64,000 nt of DNA from Clostridia bacterium (GTDB lineage: Bacteria; Bacillota; Clostridia; Oscillospirales; Acutalibacteraceae). Below are positions 24,609-34,486 of the stretch, one piece after another. The DNA lies in contig JAFYVE010000006.1 of NCBI GenBank assembly GCA_017549285.1, positions 1-64,000 on the forward strand. Direction: 5' to 3'. A model generated the notes under the pieces. It saw nothing but the letters and a program-made list of their open reading frames with translations, searched no databases and had not been told where the DNA came from. Positions within the stretch are counted from its first letter, which is position 1, and every line of letters starts with the position of its first letter. The translations under genes and the position numbers were made by a program.

Positions 24609-26354
24609 ATGGATATTTTCTCAATCATCGCCATGATAGGCGGACTTGCGCTGTTTCTTTTCGGTATGAATGAACTCAGCGAAGGTCTTGAAAAAATGGC
24701 AGGCGGAAAAATGGAATCTATCCTGAAAAAAGTAACGTCAAAACGATTGATGGGACTTCTTCTCGGTGCCGTTGTTACTGCTGTTATTCAATCATCATCG
24801 GCTGTTACGGTTATGCTTGTTGGTCTTGTAAACTCAGGCATTATGCAGTTGTCACAGGCAATCGGTGTTACAATGGGTTCCAATATCGGTACAACAATTA
24901 CCGCATGGATTCTTTCGCTTACAGGTATTGACAGCTCAAATGTCTTTATAAATCTTCTCAAACCTGCTAATTTCTCACCCATTATTGCTTTTGCCGGCGT
25001 TATAATGATAATGGTCAGCAAGAAACCGAAGCATAAGGATATCGGTAAAATCTGCATCGGTTTTGCTGTGCTTATGTACGGTATGACAATGATGTCAGAC
25101 GCTGTTGAAGGTCTTTCGGAAGTGCCCGAATTTGTTAATATTCTTACATTCTTTTCAAATCCCGTTATGGGTGTTATTGTCGGTATGGTTTTTACTGCAA
25201 TCATTCAGTCATCATCAGCTTCTGTCGGTGTTCTTCAGGCACTTTCAATGACAGGTGCTATTACTTACGGTGCCGCCATACCTATTATTATGGGGCAGAA
25301 TATCGGCACCTGTGTATCATCACTTATTGCATCTGTCGGCACATCAAAGAATGCACGTCGTGTGTCTGTTGTTCACGTTCTTTTCAATACAATCGGTACT
25401 GTTGTCTGTCTTGCAGTATGGCTTATTGCTGACAGTATGATTGATTTCGCATTTACCGAAACTGCTGTAGAACCCTTTGAAATTGCTGTTATTCACTCAA
25501 TATTCAATATTGTCACAACAATTTTCCTCTTTCCCTTTGCAGGTCTTCTTGAAAAACTTGCAAAACTTATCATCCGTGATGCGAAAGAGGAAGAAGCAGT
25601 TATTCTTCTTGATGACCGTCTTATGACAGTGCCTTCATTCGCTGTTGCAAAGGCTGAAAGTGTAACAGACGAAATGGCATCACTTGCAAAGAAGAGCGTT
25701 AAATCTGCAATTTCACTTCTTGACAGATATGATGAGAAGACAGCACAGCTTGTTGAAGAAATGGAAGATAAAATTGACCGTTATGAAGATGAACTGGGCA
25801 CATATCTTGTCAAGCTTTCAAAGAAAGATGTCAATGAAAACGACCTGAAGAAGATTTCAAAGATTCTTCACACAATCAACGACTTTGAACGTATAGGTGA
25901 CCACGCAAGTAATATTCTCGGCACAGCTCAGGAAATGCACGATAAGAAGATTGCATTCTCACAGGAAGCGAAGGAAGAACTTGAAAATCTCAATGATGCT
26001 ATTTCTGAAATTCTTTCAATCACCGTCAAGTCATTCAAGAATGATGATATTGAGCTTGCTGAAATTGTTGAACCTCTTGAAGAAGTTATTGATGAAATAA
26101 TTGACCACGTCAAGAGTAATCACATTGACAGACTTACAAAGGGCGAATGCACAATTGAGCTCGGTTTCATTCTTTCTGATATGCTTACAAACTACGAAAG
26201 AATTTCAGACCATTGTTCAAACATTGCTGTTGCCGTTATCGAGGCACAGAGAGAAATGTTTGATGCTCACGAATACCTGAACAACGTCAAGAAAAACGGT
26301 GAAGGTAAGTATTACGAGTATTTTGAAAAGTATAAAAAGCAGTATTCTGTATAA
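24609..26354 (+). CDS. Na+/phosphate cotransporter (NptA-like) with C-terminal PhoU domain
   Basis: The protein has 581 aa. Two inverted Na/Pi repeats carry the QSSSAVTVM and QSSSASVGV signatures, with GSNIGTTITA and GQNIGTCVSS as the paired partner motifs. A PhoU-like helical domain occupies about residues 345-560 (FERIGDHASNI and YERISDHCSNI). It imports phosphate, or related anions, with sodium across the cell membrane, with PhoU as the regulatory module. An AAAGGAG site lies 9 bases before the ATG. Spacing to the neighbouring genes (1 and 13 bases) shows an operon. Confidence 0.92.
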   Translation: MDIFSIIAMIGGLALFLFGMNELSEGLEKMAGGKMESILKKVTSKRLMGLLLGAVVTAVIQSSSAVTVMLVGLVNSGIMQLSQAIGVTMGSNIGTTITAWILSLTGIDSSNVFINLLKPANFSPIIAFAGVIMIMVSKKPKHKDIGKICIGFAVLMYGMTMMSDAVEGLSEVPEFVNILTFFSNPVMGVIVGMVFTAIIQSSSASVGVLQALSMTGAITYGAAIPIIMGQNIGTCVSSLIASVGTSKNARRVSVVHVLFNTIGTVVCLAVWLIADSMIDFAFTETAVEPFEIAVIHSIFNIVTTIFLFPFAGLLEKLAKLIIRDAKEEEAVILLDDRLMTVPSFAVAKAESVTDEMASLAKKSVKSAISLLDRYDEKTAQLVEEMEDKIDRYEDELGTYLVKLSKKDVNENDLKKISKILHTINDFERIGDHASNILGTAQEMHDKKIAFSQEAKEELENLNDAISEILSITVKSFKNDDIELAEIVEPLEEVIDEIIDHVKSNHIDRLTKGECTIELGFILSDMLTNYERISDHCSNIAVAVIEAQREMFDAHEYLNNVKKNGEGKYYEYFEKYKKQYSV

Positions 26355-26367
26355 AAGAGGTTTATAA

Positions 26368-26934
26368 ATGACAATCTGGGAGATATTTTTAATTTCGGTA
26401 GGTCTTGCAATGGACGCATTTGCCGTTGCCGTGTGCAAGGGGCTTAAAATGCCGAAAATCAATAAGAAACAGACAGCTCTTATAGCTCTGTTTTTCGGCG
26501 GTTTTCAGGGACTTATGCCTCTTATCGGCTATTTTCTCGGCAAACAGTTTGAAGAGTACATAGTAAGTATTGACCACTGGATAACATTTGTGCTTCTCGG
26601 TTTTATCGGCGGCAAGATGATTTACGAATCATTCAAAAAGGATGAAGACGAAGAAGACAAACCTTTCAGCATAAAGGAGCTTTTTGTCCTTGCCATTGCA
26701 ACAAGCATTGATGCTCTTGCTGTAGGTATCACATTTGCATTCCTTAAAGTAAATATTGCCGTTGCAGTTTCTTTCATCGGCGTTATCACAGCAGGACTTT
26801 CCGCAGTCGGTGTGTTTATCGGTCATAAATTCGGTGAAAAATATAAAAGTAAGGCTGAATTTGCAGGTGGTCTGATTCTTGTGCTTATCGGTCTTAAAAT
26901 ACTTCTTGAACACCTCGGTGTAATTACATTTTAA
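26368..26934 (+). CDS. mntP: Manganese efflux pump MntP
   Basis: The protein has 188 aa with six hydrophobic segments in two homologous halves. The signature aspartates are in the first half ([16 protein letters not shown]) and the second ([17 protein letters not shown]). MntP exports Mn2+ and protects against manganese excess. No yybP-ykoY riboswitch is seen, as it is the last gene of an operon with short spacing. An AGAGG site precedes the ATG. A terminator follows 10 bases after the stop. Confidence 0.93.
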   Translation: MTIWEIFLISVGLAMDAFAVAVCKGLKMPKINKKQTALIALFFGGFQGLMPLIGYFLGKQFEEYIVSIDHWITFVLLGFIGGKMIYESFKKDEDEEDKPFSIKELFVLAIATSIDALAVGITFAFLKVNIAVAVSFIGVITAGLSAVGVFIGHKFGEKYKSKAEFAGGLILVLIGLKILLEHLGVITF

Positions 26935-26944
26935 AAAAACAAAG

Positions 26945-26966
26945 CCGTCGGAGAAAACTCCGACGG
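26945..26966 (+). terminator. Terminator of the mntP operon
   Basis: A 9-bp stem, CCGTCGGAG / CTCCGACGG, with an AAAA loop, followed by TTATTTTTT. The core matches the terminator at 10342-10373. Confidence 0.92.
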
Positions 26967-26982
26967 TTATTTTTTGTAAAAA

Positions 26983-27010
26983 AAGAACACCTTATTACAA
27001 AGGTGTTCTT
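26983..27010 (-). terminator. Terminator of the tRNA-Gly gene
   Basis: An 11-bp stem, AAGAACACCTT / AAGGTGTTCTT, with a 6-base loop. On the minus strand it is followed by a run of U, three bases beyond the CCA end of the tRNA. Confidence 0.88.
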
Positions 27011-27012
27011 GT

Positions 27013-27088
27013 TGGAGCGGATGACGAGGCTCGAACTCGCTACCTCCACCTTGGCAAGGTGGCGCTCTACCAGATGAGCTACATCCGC
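27013..27088 (-). tRNA. tRNA-Gly (GCC)
   Basis: The minus strand folds as a 76-base tRNA with acceptor stem GCGGATG / CATCCGC, a U discriminator typical of glycine tRNAs and an encoded CCA. The anticodon loop TTGCCAA reads GCC, pairing with GGC and GGU codons. The T arm carries GAGTTCGAGCCTC. A terminator lies directly downstream. Confidence 0.96.
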
Positions 27089-27201
27089 AACTGCTCGTAT
27101 ATAATAGCAGATATAGCCACACTTGTCAAGAGTTTTTTTTAATTTGTGAGAATTTTTTTTGTTAAAGCTTCAATATTCTTTTAATAATAGTCATTTATAA
27201 T

Positions 27202-27230
27202 TTGACATTATATAATAAATATATTATAAT
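27202..27230 (+). promoter_or_regulatory. Consensus promoter of the dockerin protein / nth / secA operon
   Basis: Perfect TTGACA (27202-27207), 17 bases and perfect TATAAT (27225-27230), 33 bases before the ATG at 27264. Confidence 0.9.
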
Positions 27231-27263
27231 AACTGTATATGTTTACGAAAGGCGGAATGAAGG

Positions 27264-28751
27264 ATGGTTAAAAAAGCATTATGTGTATTTCTTGCTGTTT
27301 TTATGTTTTTGTCTGTGCCGTTTGTTCTGCCTGTAAGTGCCGAAGAAGCTTCAACGGGCACTTATCTTGTTACAGCTTCTCAGGGTGCAAAGTTATATAA
27401 AACAAGTATGGAAGAATACGAGTTTGTCAATACTGCTCCCGAGGGGGCTTATATAAACATCATAAAAACTGAAAACGGATTCGGCTACACGGTTTTTGAT
27501 GCCGTTTACGGCTGGGTTGACCTTTCTTCGGGTGTGGAATTTGTTGACAAAATGCCTTCTGTTACCGATAAAAACAAAATCGAAGGCGCCAAGGCAATCC
27601 ATATCACAAGAGCACCGAAAAAAAAGACATATGTTGCAGGCGAGGAATCTGCAGACATAACCGGACTTGAAGTTTCACTTGTTTTTAATGATGAATTCAG
27701 CTCATCAATGCCTGTTACGGGCTATAAAGTGGCTTTTCCCGATCTCAACACTCCCGGTGTGAAGAAGGTTAATGTCTATTACGGCGGATTCAGCACAAGC
27801 TTCGAAATTACCGTTACAAAAGTTCCCGTTACGGGGATTGTGATTAAAAAACCTTCAAAAACAACATATATTGAAGGTGAGCCCGTTTCGTTTGAAGGAC
27901 TTTCCGTTACCGCATATTTCAGCGACGGCAGAAATGACGGCAGGGGAATTGTACTTGATAAAGGTGATTACACAATCAGGGGAGTAAAAGAAGGCGACAC
28001 AACACTTGCTCCCGGAACTTATGAAGTGACTGTTGAGTATATGTATCCCGAAATAACAGCCACATTCAATATTTATGTTACCGAGAAATCCGTTAAATCG
28101 CTGAAGCTTCTGAAAATTCCTTCATCACTCAATCTCTATCAGGGACAGATTTTCAACCCTTCTGATTTTCAGCTTCAGGCAACCTATGATAACGGTTCAA
28201 CAGAAATTATAAAAGACTTCTATATCGAATATGATAATATGCAGGTCGGAACAGGCTATACGGCAAAAATTTATTATATGGATAAATATGTTGCTTTTGA
28301 ATATGACGTTCTTGAACTTAAAGAAACAGGTATTGAGCTTGGTGATACAGCCCGTGTAGGCAGTTATGCAGAGGATGAAATAAGTTTTCAGAATCTTAAA
28401 GTGTATATTATTTATAACAGCGGTGAAAAAAAACTGATAGAAGATTATGAGCTGACTCATAATATTGATATGTTCACGGTCGGCAAATATCCCGTAAAAG
28501 TGACTTACGGCGATTTTTCTGCTGAATTTGAATATACTGTTGCAAAACGTAATGAAACAAGAATCGGTGACGTTAACCTTGACGGTGTTGTAAGGGCTGC
28601 AGATGCAAGACTTGCTCTCAGAGCCGCAGCAAAACTTGAAAACTTAAGTGCAGAGGCTTTCCTTGCCGCCGATGTTGATTTTGATGAAAAAGTGACTGCG
28701 AAAGATGCAAGAAAAATTCTTCGTGTTTCGGCAGGACTGGAAAAATTCTGA
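27264..28751 (+). CDS. Secreted multi-Ig-like protein with C-terminal dockerin
   Basis: The protein has 495 aa. A Sec signal peptide (about 1-27, ending VSAEE) is followed by an SH3-like module (about 33-95). Next come four bacterial Ig-like (Big_3-type) repeats, recognisable by T-Y-x-x-G-E and Y-x-V-x-V-x-Y-G patterns. A type I dockerin lies at about 432-495 with two calcium-loop halves (GDVNLDGVVRAADARLALR and DVDFDEKVTAKDARKILR). Dockerins dock to cohesins, but none is encoded here. It is not a recognised enzyme and a structural or binding role on the cell surface is inferred. nth starts 2 bases after its stop. Confidence 0.85.
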   Translation: MVKKALCVFLAVFMFLSVPFVLPVSAEEASTGTYLVTASQGAKLYKTSMEEYEFVNTAPEGAYINIIKTENGFGYTVFDAVYGWVDLSSGVEFVDKMPSVTDKNKIEGAKAIHITRAPKKKTYVAGEESADITGLEVSLVFNDEFSSSMPVTGYKVAFPDLNTPGVKKVNVYYGGFSTSFEITVTKVPVTGIVIKKPSKTTYIEGEPVSFEGLSVTAYFSDGRNDGRGIVLDKGDYTIRGVKEGDTTLAPGTYEVTVEYMYPEITATFNIYVTEKSVKSLKLLKIPSSLNLYQGQIFNPSDFQLQATYDNGSTEIIKDFYIEYDNMQVGTGYTAKIYYMDKYVAFEYDVLELKETGIELGDTARVGSYAEDEISFQNLKVYIIYNSGEKKLIEDYELTHNIDMFTVGKYPVKVTYGDFSAEFEYTVAKRNETRIGDVNLDGVVRAADARLALRAAAKLENLSAEAFLAADVDFDEKVTAKDARKILRVSAGLEKF

Positions 28752-28753
28752 TT

Positions 28754-29380
28754 ATGACGAAAAAACAGATAGCATTAAATGCCGTTGAGGCACTCAGAAA
28801 AGAATATCCCGATGCAATCTGCTCTCTTACGGCAGACACGCCTTTTGAATTGCTGATTGCAACAAGACTTTCCGCACAATGCACCGATGCGAGAGTCAAT
28901 CTTGTAACTCCTGCGCTTTTCAGCAAATACAGGACACTTGAAGATTATGCTCAGGCAGATGCTGAGGATATTGCCGGGATAATTCATTCCTGCGGATTTT
29001 TCAGGCAGAAATCGAAGGATATCGTAGGAATGGCTCAGAAAATCCTTTCCGAATTTGACGGGAAAGTGCCCGATAACATCGAAGACCTGACAACACTCCC
29101 CGGTGTTGGCAGAAAAACAGCAAACCTTATCTGCGGAGATGTATACGGCAAACCTGCCGTTGTTGCGGACACGCATCTCATAAGAATTTCAAACAGACTT
29201 GGTCTTGTCGCAACAAAAGATCCTTATAAAGTGGAAATTGAACTCAAAAAGCTTCTTCCTCCCGAAGAGAGCAACGATTTCTGCCACAGAGCCGTGCTTC
29301 ACGGCAGAGCAATCTGCGATGCAAGAAAACCGAAATGTGACATCTGTCCGATGACAGACTTCTGTAAGAAAAAAATCTGA
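28754..29380 (+). CDS. nth: Endonuclease III
   Basis: The protein has 208 aa. It is a DNA glycosylase/AP lyase that removes oxidised pyrimidines in base-excision repair. The helix-hairpin-helix contains LPGVGRKTA with the catalytic lysine, and the catalytic Asp lies in VVADTH. The C-terminal 4Fe-4S motif C-X6-C-X2-C-X5-C is complete (CDARKPKCDICPMTDFC). The length is normal for the family. It is placed between a secreted dockerin protein and secA on one transcript. Confidence 0.96.
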   Translation: MTKKQIALNAVEALRKEYPDAICSLTADTPFELLIATRLSAQCTDARVNLVTPALFSKYRTLEDYAQADAEDIAGIIHSCGFFRQKSKDIVGMAQKILSEFDGKVPDNIEDLTTLPGVGRKTANLICGDVYGKPAVVADTHLIRISNRLGLVATKDPYKVEIELKKLLPPEESNDFCHRAVLHGRAICDARKPKCDICPMTDFCKKKI

Positions 29381-29415
29381 TACTTATATATACTTTTTGA
29401 AAGGAAGTAATACTA

Positions 29416-32142
29416 TTGTCTTTACTGACTAAAATTTTCGGAGATTACTCCACAAAAGAACTCAAGAGAATTCAGCCTCTGAAGGAGAAGGTTCTGTCTC
29501 TTGAAGAAGAATTCGGCAAGCTCACAGATGCCGAGCTTCAGGCAAAAACACCCGAATTCAAAGAAAGACTTGCAAACGGTGAAACACTTGATGATATCCT
29601 CCCCGAAGCATTTGCAGCCTGCCGTGAGGCTTCCTGGCGAGTTCTCGGTATGAAACATTTCCCCGTACAGATTCTCGGCGGTATCGTGCTTCATCAGGGT
29701 AGAATCGCAGAAATGAAAACAGGTGAAGGTAAAACTCTTGTTGCTACTCTTCCCGCATACCTCAACGCTCTTTCAGGCAAAGGTGTTCATATCGTTACAG
29801 TCAACGATTACCTTGCAAGACGTGACTCAGAATGGATGGGTAAAGTATATCGTTTTATGGGGCTTACTGTCGGTCTTATCATTCACGGTGCAGATCACGA
29901 TGAAAAGAAAGCCGCATATGAGGCAGACATCACATACGGTACAAATAACGAAATGGGCTTCGACTATCTTCGTGACAATATGGTGCCTTACAAGGAAATG
30001 AGAGTTCAGAGAGGTCATAACTTTGCAGTTGTGGACGAAGTTGACTCAATTCTTATCGACGAAGCAAGAACACCCCTTATCATTTCAGGCAGAGGCGACC
30101 GTTCATCTGACCTTTATAAGCGTGCAGATGATTTTGTAAGAACTCTGCGTGAAAAGAGAATCAAGGAGCTTGATTCAAAGCAGGAAATCGAAGAAGTTGC
30201 AGACGAAAATATTGATTACATTGTTGATGAAAAGGCAAGAACAGCCACATTCACAAAGCAGGGTATCGCAAAGGCTGAAGCTTACTTCAACCTTGATAAC
30301 CTTATGGACGCAGAAAACCTCACACTTCAGCATCACCTCAATCAGGCTCTCAAAGCAAGAGGTGTTATGAAGAGAGATGTTGACTACGTTGTAAAAGAAG
30401 GCCAGATTCTCATTGTTGACGAATTTACAGGCCGTATTATGCTTGGCAGACGTTACAACGAAGGTCTTCATCAGGCTATTGAAGCAAAAGAAGGCGTGAA
30501 TATCCGTTCAGAGTCAAAGACTCTTGCAACAATCACATTCCAGAATTATTTCAGACTGTACACAAAGCTTTCAGGTATGACAGGTACAGCTATGACTGAA
30601 GAAACTGAATTCCAGGAAATCTACGGTCTTGACGTTATCGCAGTACCCACAAACAAGCCTCTTATAAGAAACGATATGCCCGACGTTCTCTACAAGACAG
30701 AGAATGCAAAGTTTGCGGCTATTATTGACCTTATCAAGGAATGTCACGCAAACGGTCAGCCTGTACTTGTTGGTACAATCAATATCGAAAAATCAGAACA
30801 GCTCAGTAAAGTCCTCAAGAGAAACGGTATTGCCCATAACGTGCTTAATGCGAAGTATCACGACAAGGAAGCTGAAATCGTTGCTCAGGCAGGTAAATTC
30901 GGTGCTGTTACAATCGCAACAAATATGGCAGGCCGAGGCACGGATATTATTCTCGGCGGTAATGCTGAGTATCTTGCAAAGGCAGAAATGCGTAAAATGG
31001 AAGGCATGACCGAGGAGCTTATTGCAGAAGCTACAGGTTTTGCCGAAACAGATAACGAAGAAATCCTTGAAGCAAGAAGAATATATACAGAGCTTGAAGC
31101 AAAGTTCAAAGAGGAAATTTCAGGTGAAGCAGAGCAGGTAAGGGCTGCAGGCGGTCTGTTTATTATCGGTACATCAAGACACGAGTCAAGACGAATCGAT
31201 AACCAGTTAAGAGGCCGAGCAGGACGTCAGGGTGACCCCGGTACAAGCCGTTTCTTCCTCTCAGCTGAAGACGATATCATCAGACTTTTCGCAGGTGACA
31301 GATTCTTCAACATTCTTGATACATTCAAGAGTGTAGGCGACCTTCCTCTTGATGCAAAGATGTTCTCAAAGACAATCGAAAATGCTCAGAGCAAGGTTGA
31401 AAGCAACAACTTTGCAGTACGTAAGAATGTTCTTAAATACGATGACGTTATGAATATCCAGAGAGGCGTCATCTACAAGCAGAGAAATCAGGTGCTTGAC
31501 GGTGTTGACCTTGATTCAACAGTACGCAAGATGATTATTGACAGCATTTCCGATGCAGTCAGCTTCTATTGTCCCAAGTCAAACAATGCAGAAGACTGGA
31601 ACATCACAGGTCTTAAGAGTAAGTATTCATGGCTTCTCGGTGAAAATGAGCTTGAAAGTGAAACAGACAGCGGTGTGATTCTTGATCAGATGCTTTCTCT
31701 TGCAGATGCAAAGCTTGATTCACAGAAAGAGAAGTATGGTGAGCAGATGCTCAAGGCTCTTGAACATAAGGCTCTTATTGAAAACGTTGATATGCGTTGG
31801 ATGGATCATATCGATGCTATGGATCAGCTCAAGAGAAGTGCAGGTCTTAAGGCTTACGGTCAGAAAGACCCCGTTCTTGCATTCAGAGAAGAAGGCTCTG
31901 ATATGTTTGACGAGATGATAACAAACATCCGTGAAGGTACTGTTCAGTTCGTTCTCTGTGCTGTTCTCAAGAGTGAAGAAGACGTAAAACGTGAACAGAA
32001 AATGAAGCCCACAGAAACATCAGGCGGTGACGGAAGCGAAAAGAACCGTCCCGTAAAGAAGGGTGAAAAAGTCGGCAGAAACGACCCCTGCCCCTGCGGA
32101 AGCGGACTTAAATATAAAAAGTGTTGCGGAAAGAATATGTAA
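29416..32142 (+). CDS. secA: Preprotein translocase ATPase SecA
   Basis: The protein has 908 aa, full length. It is the ATP-driven motor of Sec export at the inner face of the membrane, and must serve the giant secreted proteins of this locus. Walker A is MKTGEGKT near residue 100; other hallmarks are [31 protein letters not shown] and [13 protein letters not shown]. The C terminus carries the SEC-C zinc motif [14 protein letters not shown]. The start is TTG at 29416 after an AAGGAAG site. It follows nth by 35 bases and has no clear promoter of its own. Confidence 0.97.
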   Translation: MSLLTKIFGDYSTKELKRIQPLKEKVLSLEEEFGKLTDAELQAKTPEFKERLANGETLDDILPEAFAACREASWRVLGMKHFPVQILGGIVLHQGRIAEMKTGEGKTLVATLPAYLNALSGKGVHIVTVNDYLARRDSEWMGKVYRFMGLTVGLIIHGADHDEKKAAYEADITYGTNNEMGFDYLRDNMVPYKEMRVQRGHNFAVVDEVDSILIDEARTPLIISGRGDRSSDLYKRADDFVRTLREKRIKELDSKQEIEEVADENIDYIVDEKARTATFTKQGIAKAEAYFNLDNLMDAENLTLQHHLNQALKARGVMKRDVDYVVKEGQILIVDEFTGRIMLGRRYNEGLHQAIEAKEGVNIRSESKTLATITFQNYFRLYTKLSGMTGTAMTEETEFQEIYGLDVIAVPTNKPLIRNDMPDVLYKTENAKFAAIIDLIKECHANGQPVLVGTINIEKSEQLSKVLKRNGIAHNVLNAKYHDKEAEIVAQAGKFGAVTIATNMAGRGTDIILGGNAEYLAKAEMRKMEGMTEELIAEATGFAETDNEEILEARRIYTELEAKFKEEISGEAEQVRAAGGLFIIGTSRHESRRIDNQLRGRAGRQGDPGTSRFFLSAEDDIIRLFAGDRFFNILDTFKSVGDLPLDAKMFSKTIENAQSKVESNNFAVRKNVLKYDDVMNIQRGVIYKQRNQVLDGVDLDSTVRKMIIDSISDAVSFYCPKSNNAEDWNITGLKSKYSWLLGENELESETDSGVILDQMLSLADAKLDSQKEKYGEQMLKALEHKALIENVDMRWMDHIDAMDQLKRSAGLKAYGQKDPVLAFREEGSDMFDEMITNIREGTVQFVLCAVLKSEEDVKREQKMKPTETSGGDGSEKNRPVKKGEKVGRNDPCPCGSGLKYKKCCGKNM

Positions 32143-32222
32143 GACAAACAATAATTTGTCGGGCTGATTCAATGAACAATTTACAATTTACAATGTACAA
32201 TGATTTCAGGAAAAACAAATTA
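32143..32222. other. Spacer after secA with a small hairpin
   Basis: A GACAAA-CAATAA-TTTGTC hairpin (32143-32160) starts right after the secA stop but lacks a T run. The rest is AT-rich with repeated ACAATTTACAAT-like units leading into the inverted-repeat element. Confidence 0.4.
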
Positions 32223-32394
32223 TGTAGGGACCGATGCCCACATCGGTCCGATTGTGTAATGAAATGGAGCAATAACGGTGGTACACCGTTCTATTGCAAT
32301 AAATTCAATGAATCAATTTGTTCATTCTGCGGAAATCAGAGATTTCCGATTTGTCTTCGACAAATGCGGACCGATGTGGGCATCGGTCCCTACA
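32223..32394. mobile_element. MITE-like element with perfect 28-bp terminal inverted repeats
   Basis: The left arm (32223-32250, starting TGTAGGGACCGATG) is the exact reverse complement of the right arm (32367-32394). Each arm also folds on itself (GGACCGATG-CCCA-CATCGGTCC). The 116 bases between contain further hairpins: GCAATA..CGGTG / CACCG..TATTGC, CGGAAATC-AGA-GATTTCCG and TTTGTC-TTC-GACAAA. ATTAT occurs at 32219-32223 and 32396-32400, a possible target duplication. There is no transposase. A degenerate partial copy is at about 43203-43224. It may be a non-autonomous transposon or a REP-type repeat. Confidence 0.75.
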
Positions 32395-32436
32395 CATTAT
32401 TCAATCAGCTCTACAAATTCTGATTTATACAAAAGA

Positions 32437-32464
32437 ACAGCCCCCTCCTTGCGGAAGGGGCTGT
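32437..32464 (-). terminator. Terminator of the GH16 gene
   Basis: A 12-bp stem with one mismatch (ACAGCCCCCTCC / GGAAGGGGCTGT), directly downstream of the GH16 stop and followed on the minus strand by a U-rich stretch. Confidence 0.85.
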
Positions 32465-32472
32465 ATTATTGC

Positions 32473-33375
32473 TTATTTATACTGATATACTCTTACATAG
32501 TCAACGATGAATTCAGCTGTTTCGCCGGGTTCCATGCTCATGGGACCTACACCGTGTCTGTCGGCATATGCAACACCGTTTTCACCTGCAACTTCACAAG
32601 AAAGAAGAAGCCATTCGGGATTCTGTGAAACACCGCCTGTTGAAAGTCTGCCTGTTTCAACACCGTTGATATAGAAAATGTATTCATTTTCATTCCATTC
32701 AAGGCCGTATGTATTGAACTCTTCATAGGGGTTGTTTGCATACCACTTGTCGATGCTGTCACCGTTGTGACCTTCACCGTATCCGTCATAGTGGATACCG
32801 CTTATAACTGCATCGCCATAGCCCCAGATTTCATCTTTGTAATACATTGATTCAAAGATATCAACTTCTGTACCGTCTTTACCTGAGCCATCAACATTGT
32901 AAACGCCTTCATTCATCATCCAGAATGCAGACCACATACCTGCTGACTTGGGAAGGATACAACGGCATTCATAGTAACCGTATGTCTGTTCAAACGTGCC
33001 GTTTGTTGTGATACAAGCAGAATACCAGCCGGGTTTGTATTCTTTGAAATCGATTTTGTCGCCCCATTTGTCAAGATAACGGTTTTCAAGGGGTTCGTCA
33101 AAATATGCTGTTGTGATGATAAGGTTTCCGTCTTTAACATCAACCATATCTTCGTGCCAGAATCCGCCTTTGCGTTCTGTAACCCACCATTCTGTCTGCC
33201 ATACTGATCTGTCAAGCTCGTCACCGTTGAATTCATCTGACCAGGTGAGCTCAAATCTTTCATCAAGATTGAGGTCCTGACCTGAGGGAATTGCAGGTAA
33301 ACCGAAAACATGGGGAAGTGTGGGCGAAATAATCATAAGAAGTGAAACGATTGTTCTTAATAATTTTGCAAACAT
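32473..33375 (-). CDS. Secreted GH16 beta-glucanase (laminarinase-like)
   Basis: The protein has 300 aa with a signal peptide (about 1-25) and a single GH16 jelly-roll domain from about 38 to 299. The catalytic motif is EVDIFE (ExDxxE, the beta-bulge form found in laminarinases and related enzymes). It is framed by LTWSDEFNG near the start and the aromatic blocks WSAFWMM, HYDG and GLEWNENEYIFYING. It is predicted to cleave beta-1,3- or beta-1,3/1,4-glucans outside the cell. No binding module or dockerin is attached. An AAAGGAGG site lies 8 bases before the ATG, and it has its own promoter and terminator. Confidence 0.92.
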   Translation of the reverse strand: MFAKLLRTIVSLLMIISPTLPHVFGLPAIPSGQDLNLDERFELTWSDEFNGDELDRSVWQTEWWVTERKGGFWHEDMVDVKDGNLIITTAYFDEPLENRYLDKWGDKIDFKEYKPGWYSACITTNGTFEQTYGYYECRCILPKSAGMWSAFWMMNEGVYNVDGSGKDGTEVDIFESMYYKDEIWGYGDAVISGIHYDGYGEGHNGDSIDKWYANNPYEEFNTYGLEWNENEYIFYINGVETGRLSTGGVSQNPEWLLLSCEVAGENGVAYADRHGVGPMSMEPGETAEFIVDYVRVYQYK

Positions 33376-33402
33376 AGCAAAACCTCCTTTTAGTTTAATT
33401 GC

Positions 33403-33432
33403 ATTATATCAAAAAGAAACAGGGTTTGTCAA
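33403..33432 (-). promoter_or_regulatory. Promoter of the GH16 gene
   Basis: On the minus strand, TTGACA (33432-33427), an 18-base spacer and TATAAT (33408-33403). Confidence 0.8.
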
Positions 33433-33478
33433 TAAATAATGATTTATCATTCAGCGATAAATTCTGATTTGTATAACA

Positions 33479-33502
33479 AAAAGCAGTCTTGCGACTGCTT
33501 TT
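33479..33502. terminator. Bidirectional terminator after corA
   Basis: A perfect 10-bp stem, AAAAGCAGTC / GACTGCTTTT, with a TTGC loop, 5 bases beyond the corA stop. Confidence 0.88.
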
Positions 33503-33506
33503 ATCT

Positions 33507-34442
33507 TTATTTGAGCATTTTGCTTTTCATAAACACAACCATCGCTGTGAGTGAAATCACAAGAGCGCCTACAACAACGATGAGGAAACCGAGCGGATTT
33601 TCGGCAAACGGGAGATTCAGATTCATACCGAATGCGCTGAATATAAGAGTGGGGATTGAAAGCACGATTGTTATAACCGAGAGCACTTTCATAACGATAT
33701 TCAGGTTGTTTGAAATAACCGATGCGAACGCATCCATTGTGCCACTTAAAATACCTGAATAGATATTTGCCATTTCGATAGCCTGTTTGTTTTCAACAAT
33801 AACGTCTTCAAGCAAGTCAATATCTTCGGGATATTTTTTTATAATTTCAAGACGGAGCATTTTTTCAAGGATTGCTTCGTTTGAACGCAGAGCTGTTGTG
33901 AAATAAACAAGTGATTTTTCAAGCTTGAGAAGTTCAATAAGCTCTTTGTTACGCTGTGATTTATGAAGTTCATTTTCAACGTTTTCACTTTTTCTGTCGA
34001 TGTGACGGAGATATGTCAGGAAAAGTGATGAAGTCTTATAAAGTATCTGAAGGATGAATCTTGACTTCATATTTGAGTAAAAATCTTTTACCTTGCCGTT
34101 TGAAAACTGCTTGAGAATAGGTGTATCCTCACTGCATACGGTAATAACGGCATCGTCTACAACAATGATTGAAAGAGGAATTGTGCTGTAAAGCTCAGTT
34201 TCCGTTTCTGTTTCCAGACAGGGGATATTAACAAGAATCATTGTGTAGTTGTCTTCAAGCTCGATACGTGAACGCTCATCGGCGTCGAGGGCAGCTTTGA
34301 GGGCATCAATATCGAGGTTGTATTTGTTTGAAATACGATTGATTTCAGATTCTGTGGGGGCAACAAGGTTGACCCAGCAACCGGGTTCCGGTCCTGTTAA
34401 TTCTTCAAGGTAGTTGTTCCTTGTGATGTAACAGTTTGTCAT
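33507..34442 (-). CDS. corA: CorA-family magnesium transporter
   Basis: The protein has 311 aa. A cytoplasmic alpha/beta domain and long helix (about 1-245) are followed by two C-terminal membrane helices. The family signature GMN lies at the end of the first (FSAFGMNLNLP). CorA forms pentameric channels for Mg2+ and sometimes other divalent ions. The ATG at 34442 is 10 bases after AAAGG; an in-frame TTG at 34451 is too close to that site. It has a roughly 180-base leader with a hairpin that covers part of the ribosome site, see 34456-34486. Confidence 0.93.
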   Translation of the reverse strand: MTNCYITRNNYLEELTGPEPGCWVNLVAPTESEINRISNKYNLDIDALKAALDADERSRIELEDNYTMILVNIPCLETETETELYSTIPLSIIVVDDAVITVCSEDTPILKQFSNGKVKDFYSNMKSRFILQILYKTSSLFLTYLRHIDRKSENVENELHKSQRNKELIELLKLEKSLVYFTTALRSNEAILEKMLRLEIIKKYPEDIDLLEDVIVENKQAIEMANIYSGILSGTMDAFASVISNNLNIVMKVLSVITIVLSIPTLIFSAFGMNLNLPFAENPLGFLIVVVGALVISLTAMVVFMKSKMLK

Positions 34443-34455
34443 TATTATCAAATCC

Positions 34456-34486
34456 TTTCACGGCCGAACAAAACAAAGCCGTGAAA
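34456..34486 (-). promoter_or_regulatory. Hairpin overlapping the corA ribosome binding site
   Basis: On the minus strand, TTTCACGGC (34486-34478) pairs with GCCGTGAAA (34464-34456), and the final AAA belongs to the AAAGG site of corA. The helix could control access of the ribosome. The upstream leader (34487-34623) matches no riboswitch class I know; it does not look like an M-box. Confidence 0.5.

Noticed and set aside
26200-26367. Manganese (yybP-ykoY) riboswitch upstream of mntP
   Set aside because: The upstream bases are coding sequence of the phosphate transporter and no conserved element is present.
32121-32628. Two plus-strand frames crossing the inverted-repeat element
   Set aside because: They run through the hairpins and into the GH16 gene, with no ribosome site and no recognisable domain.
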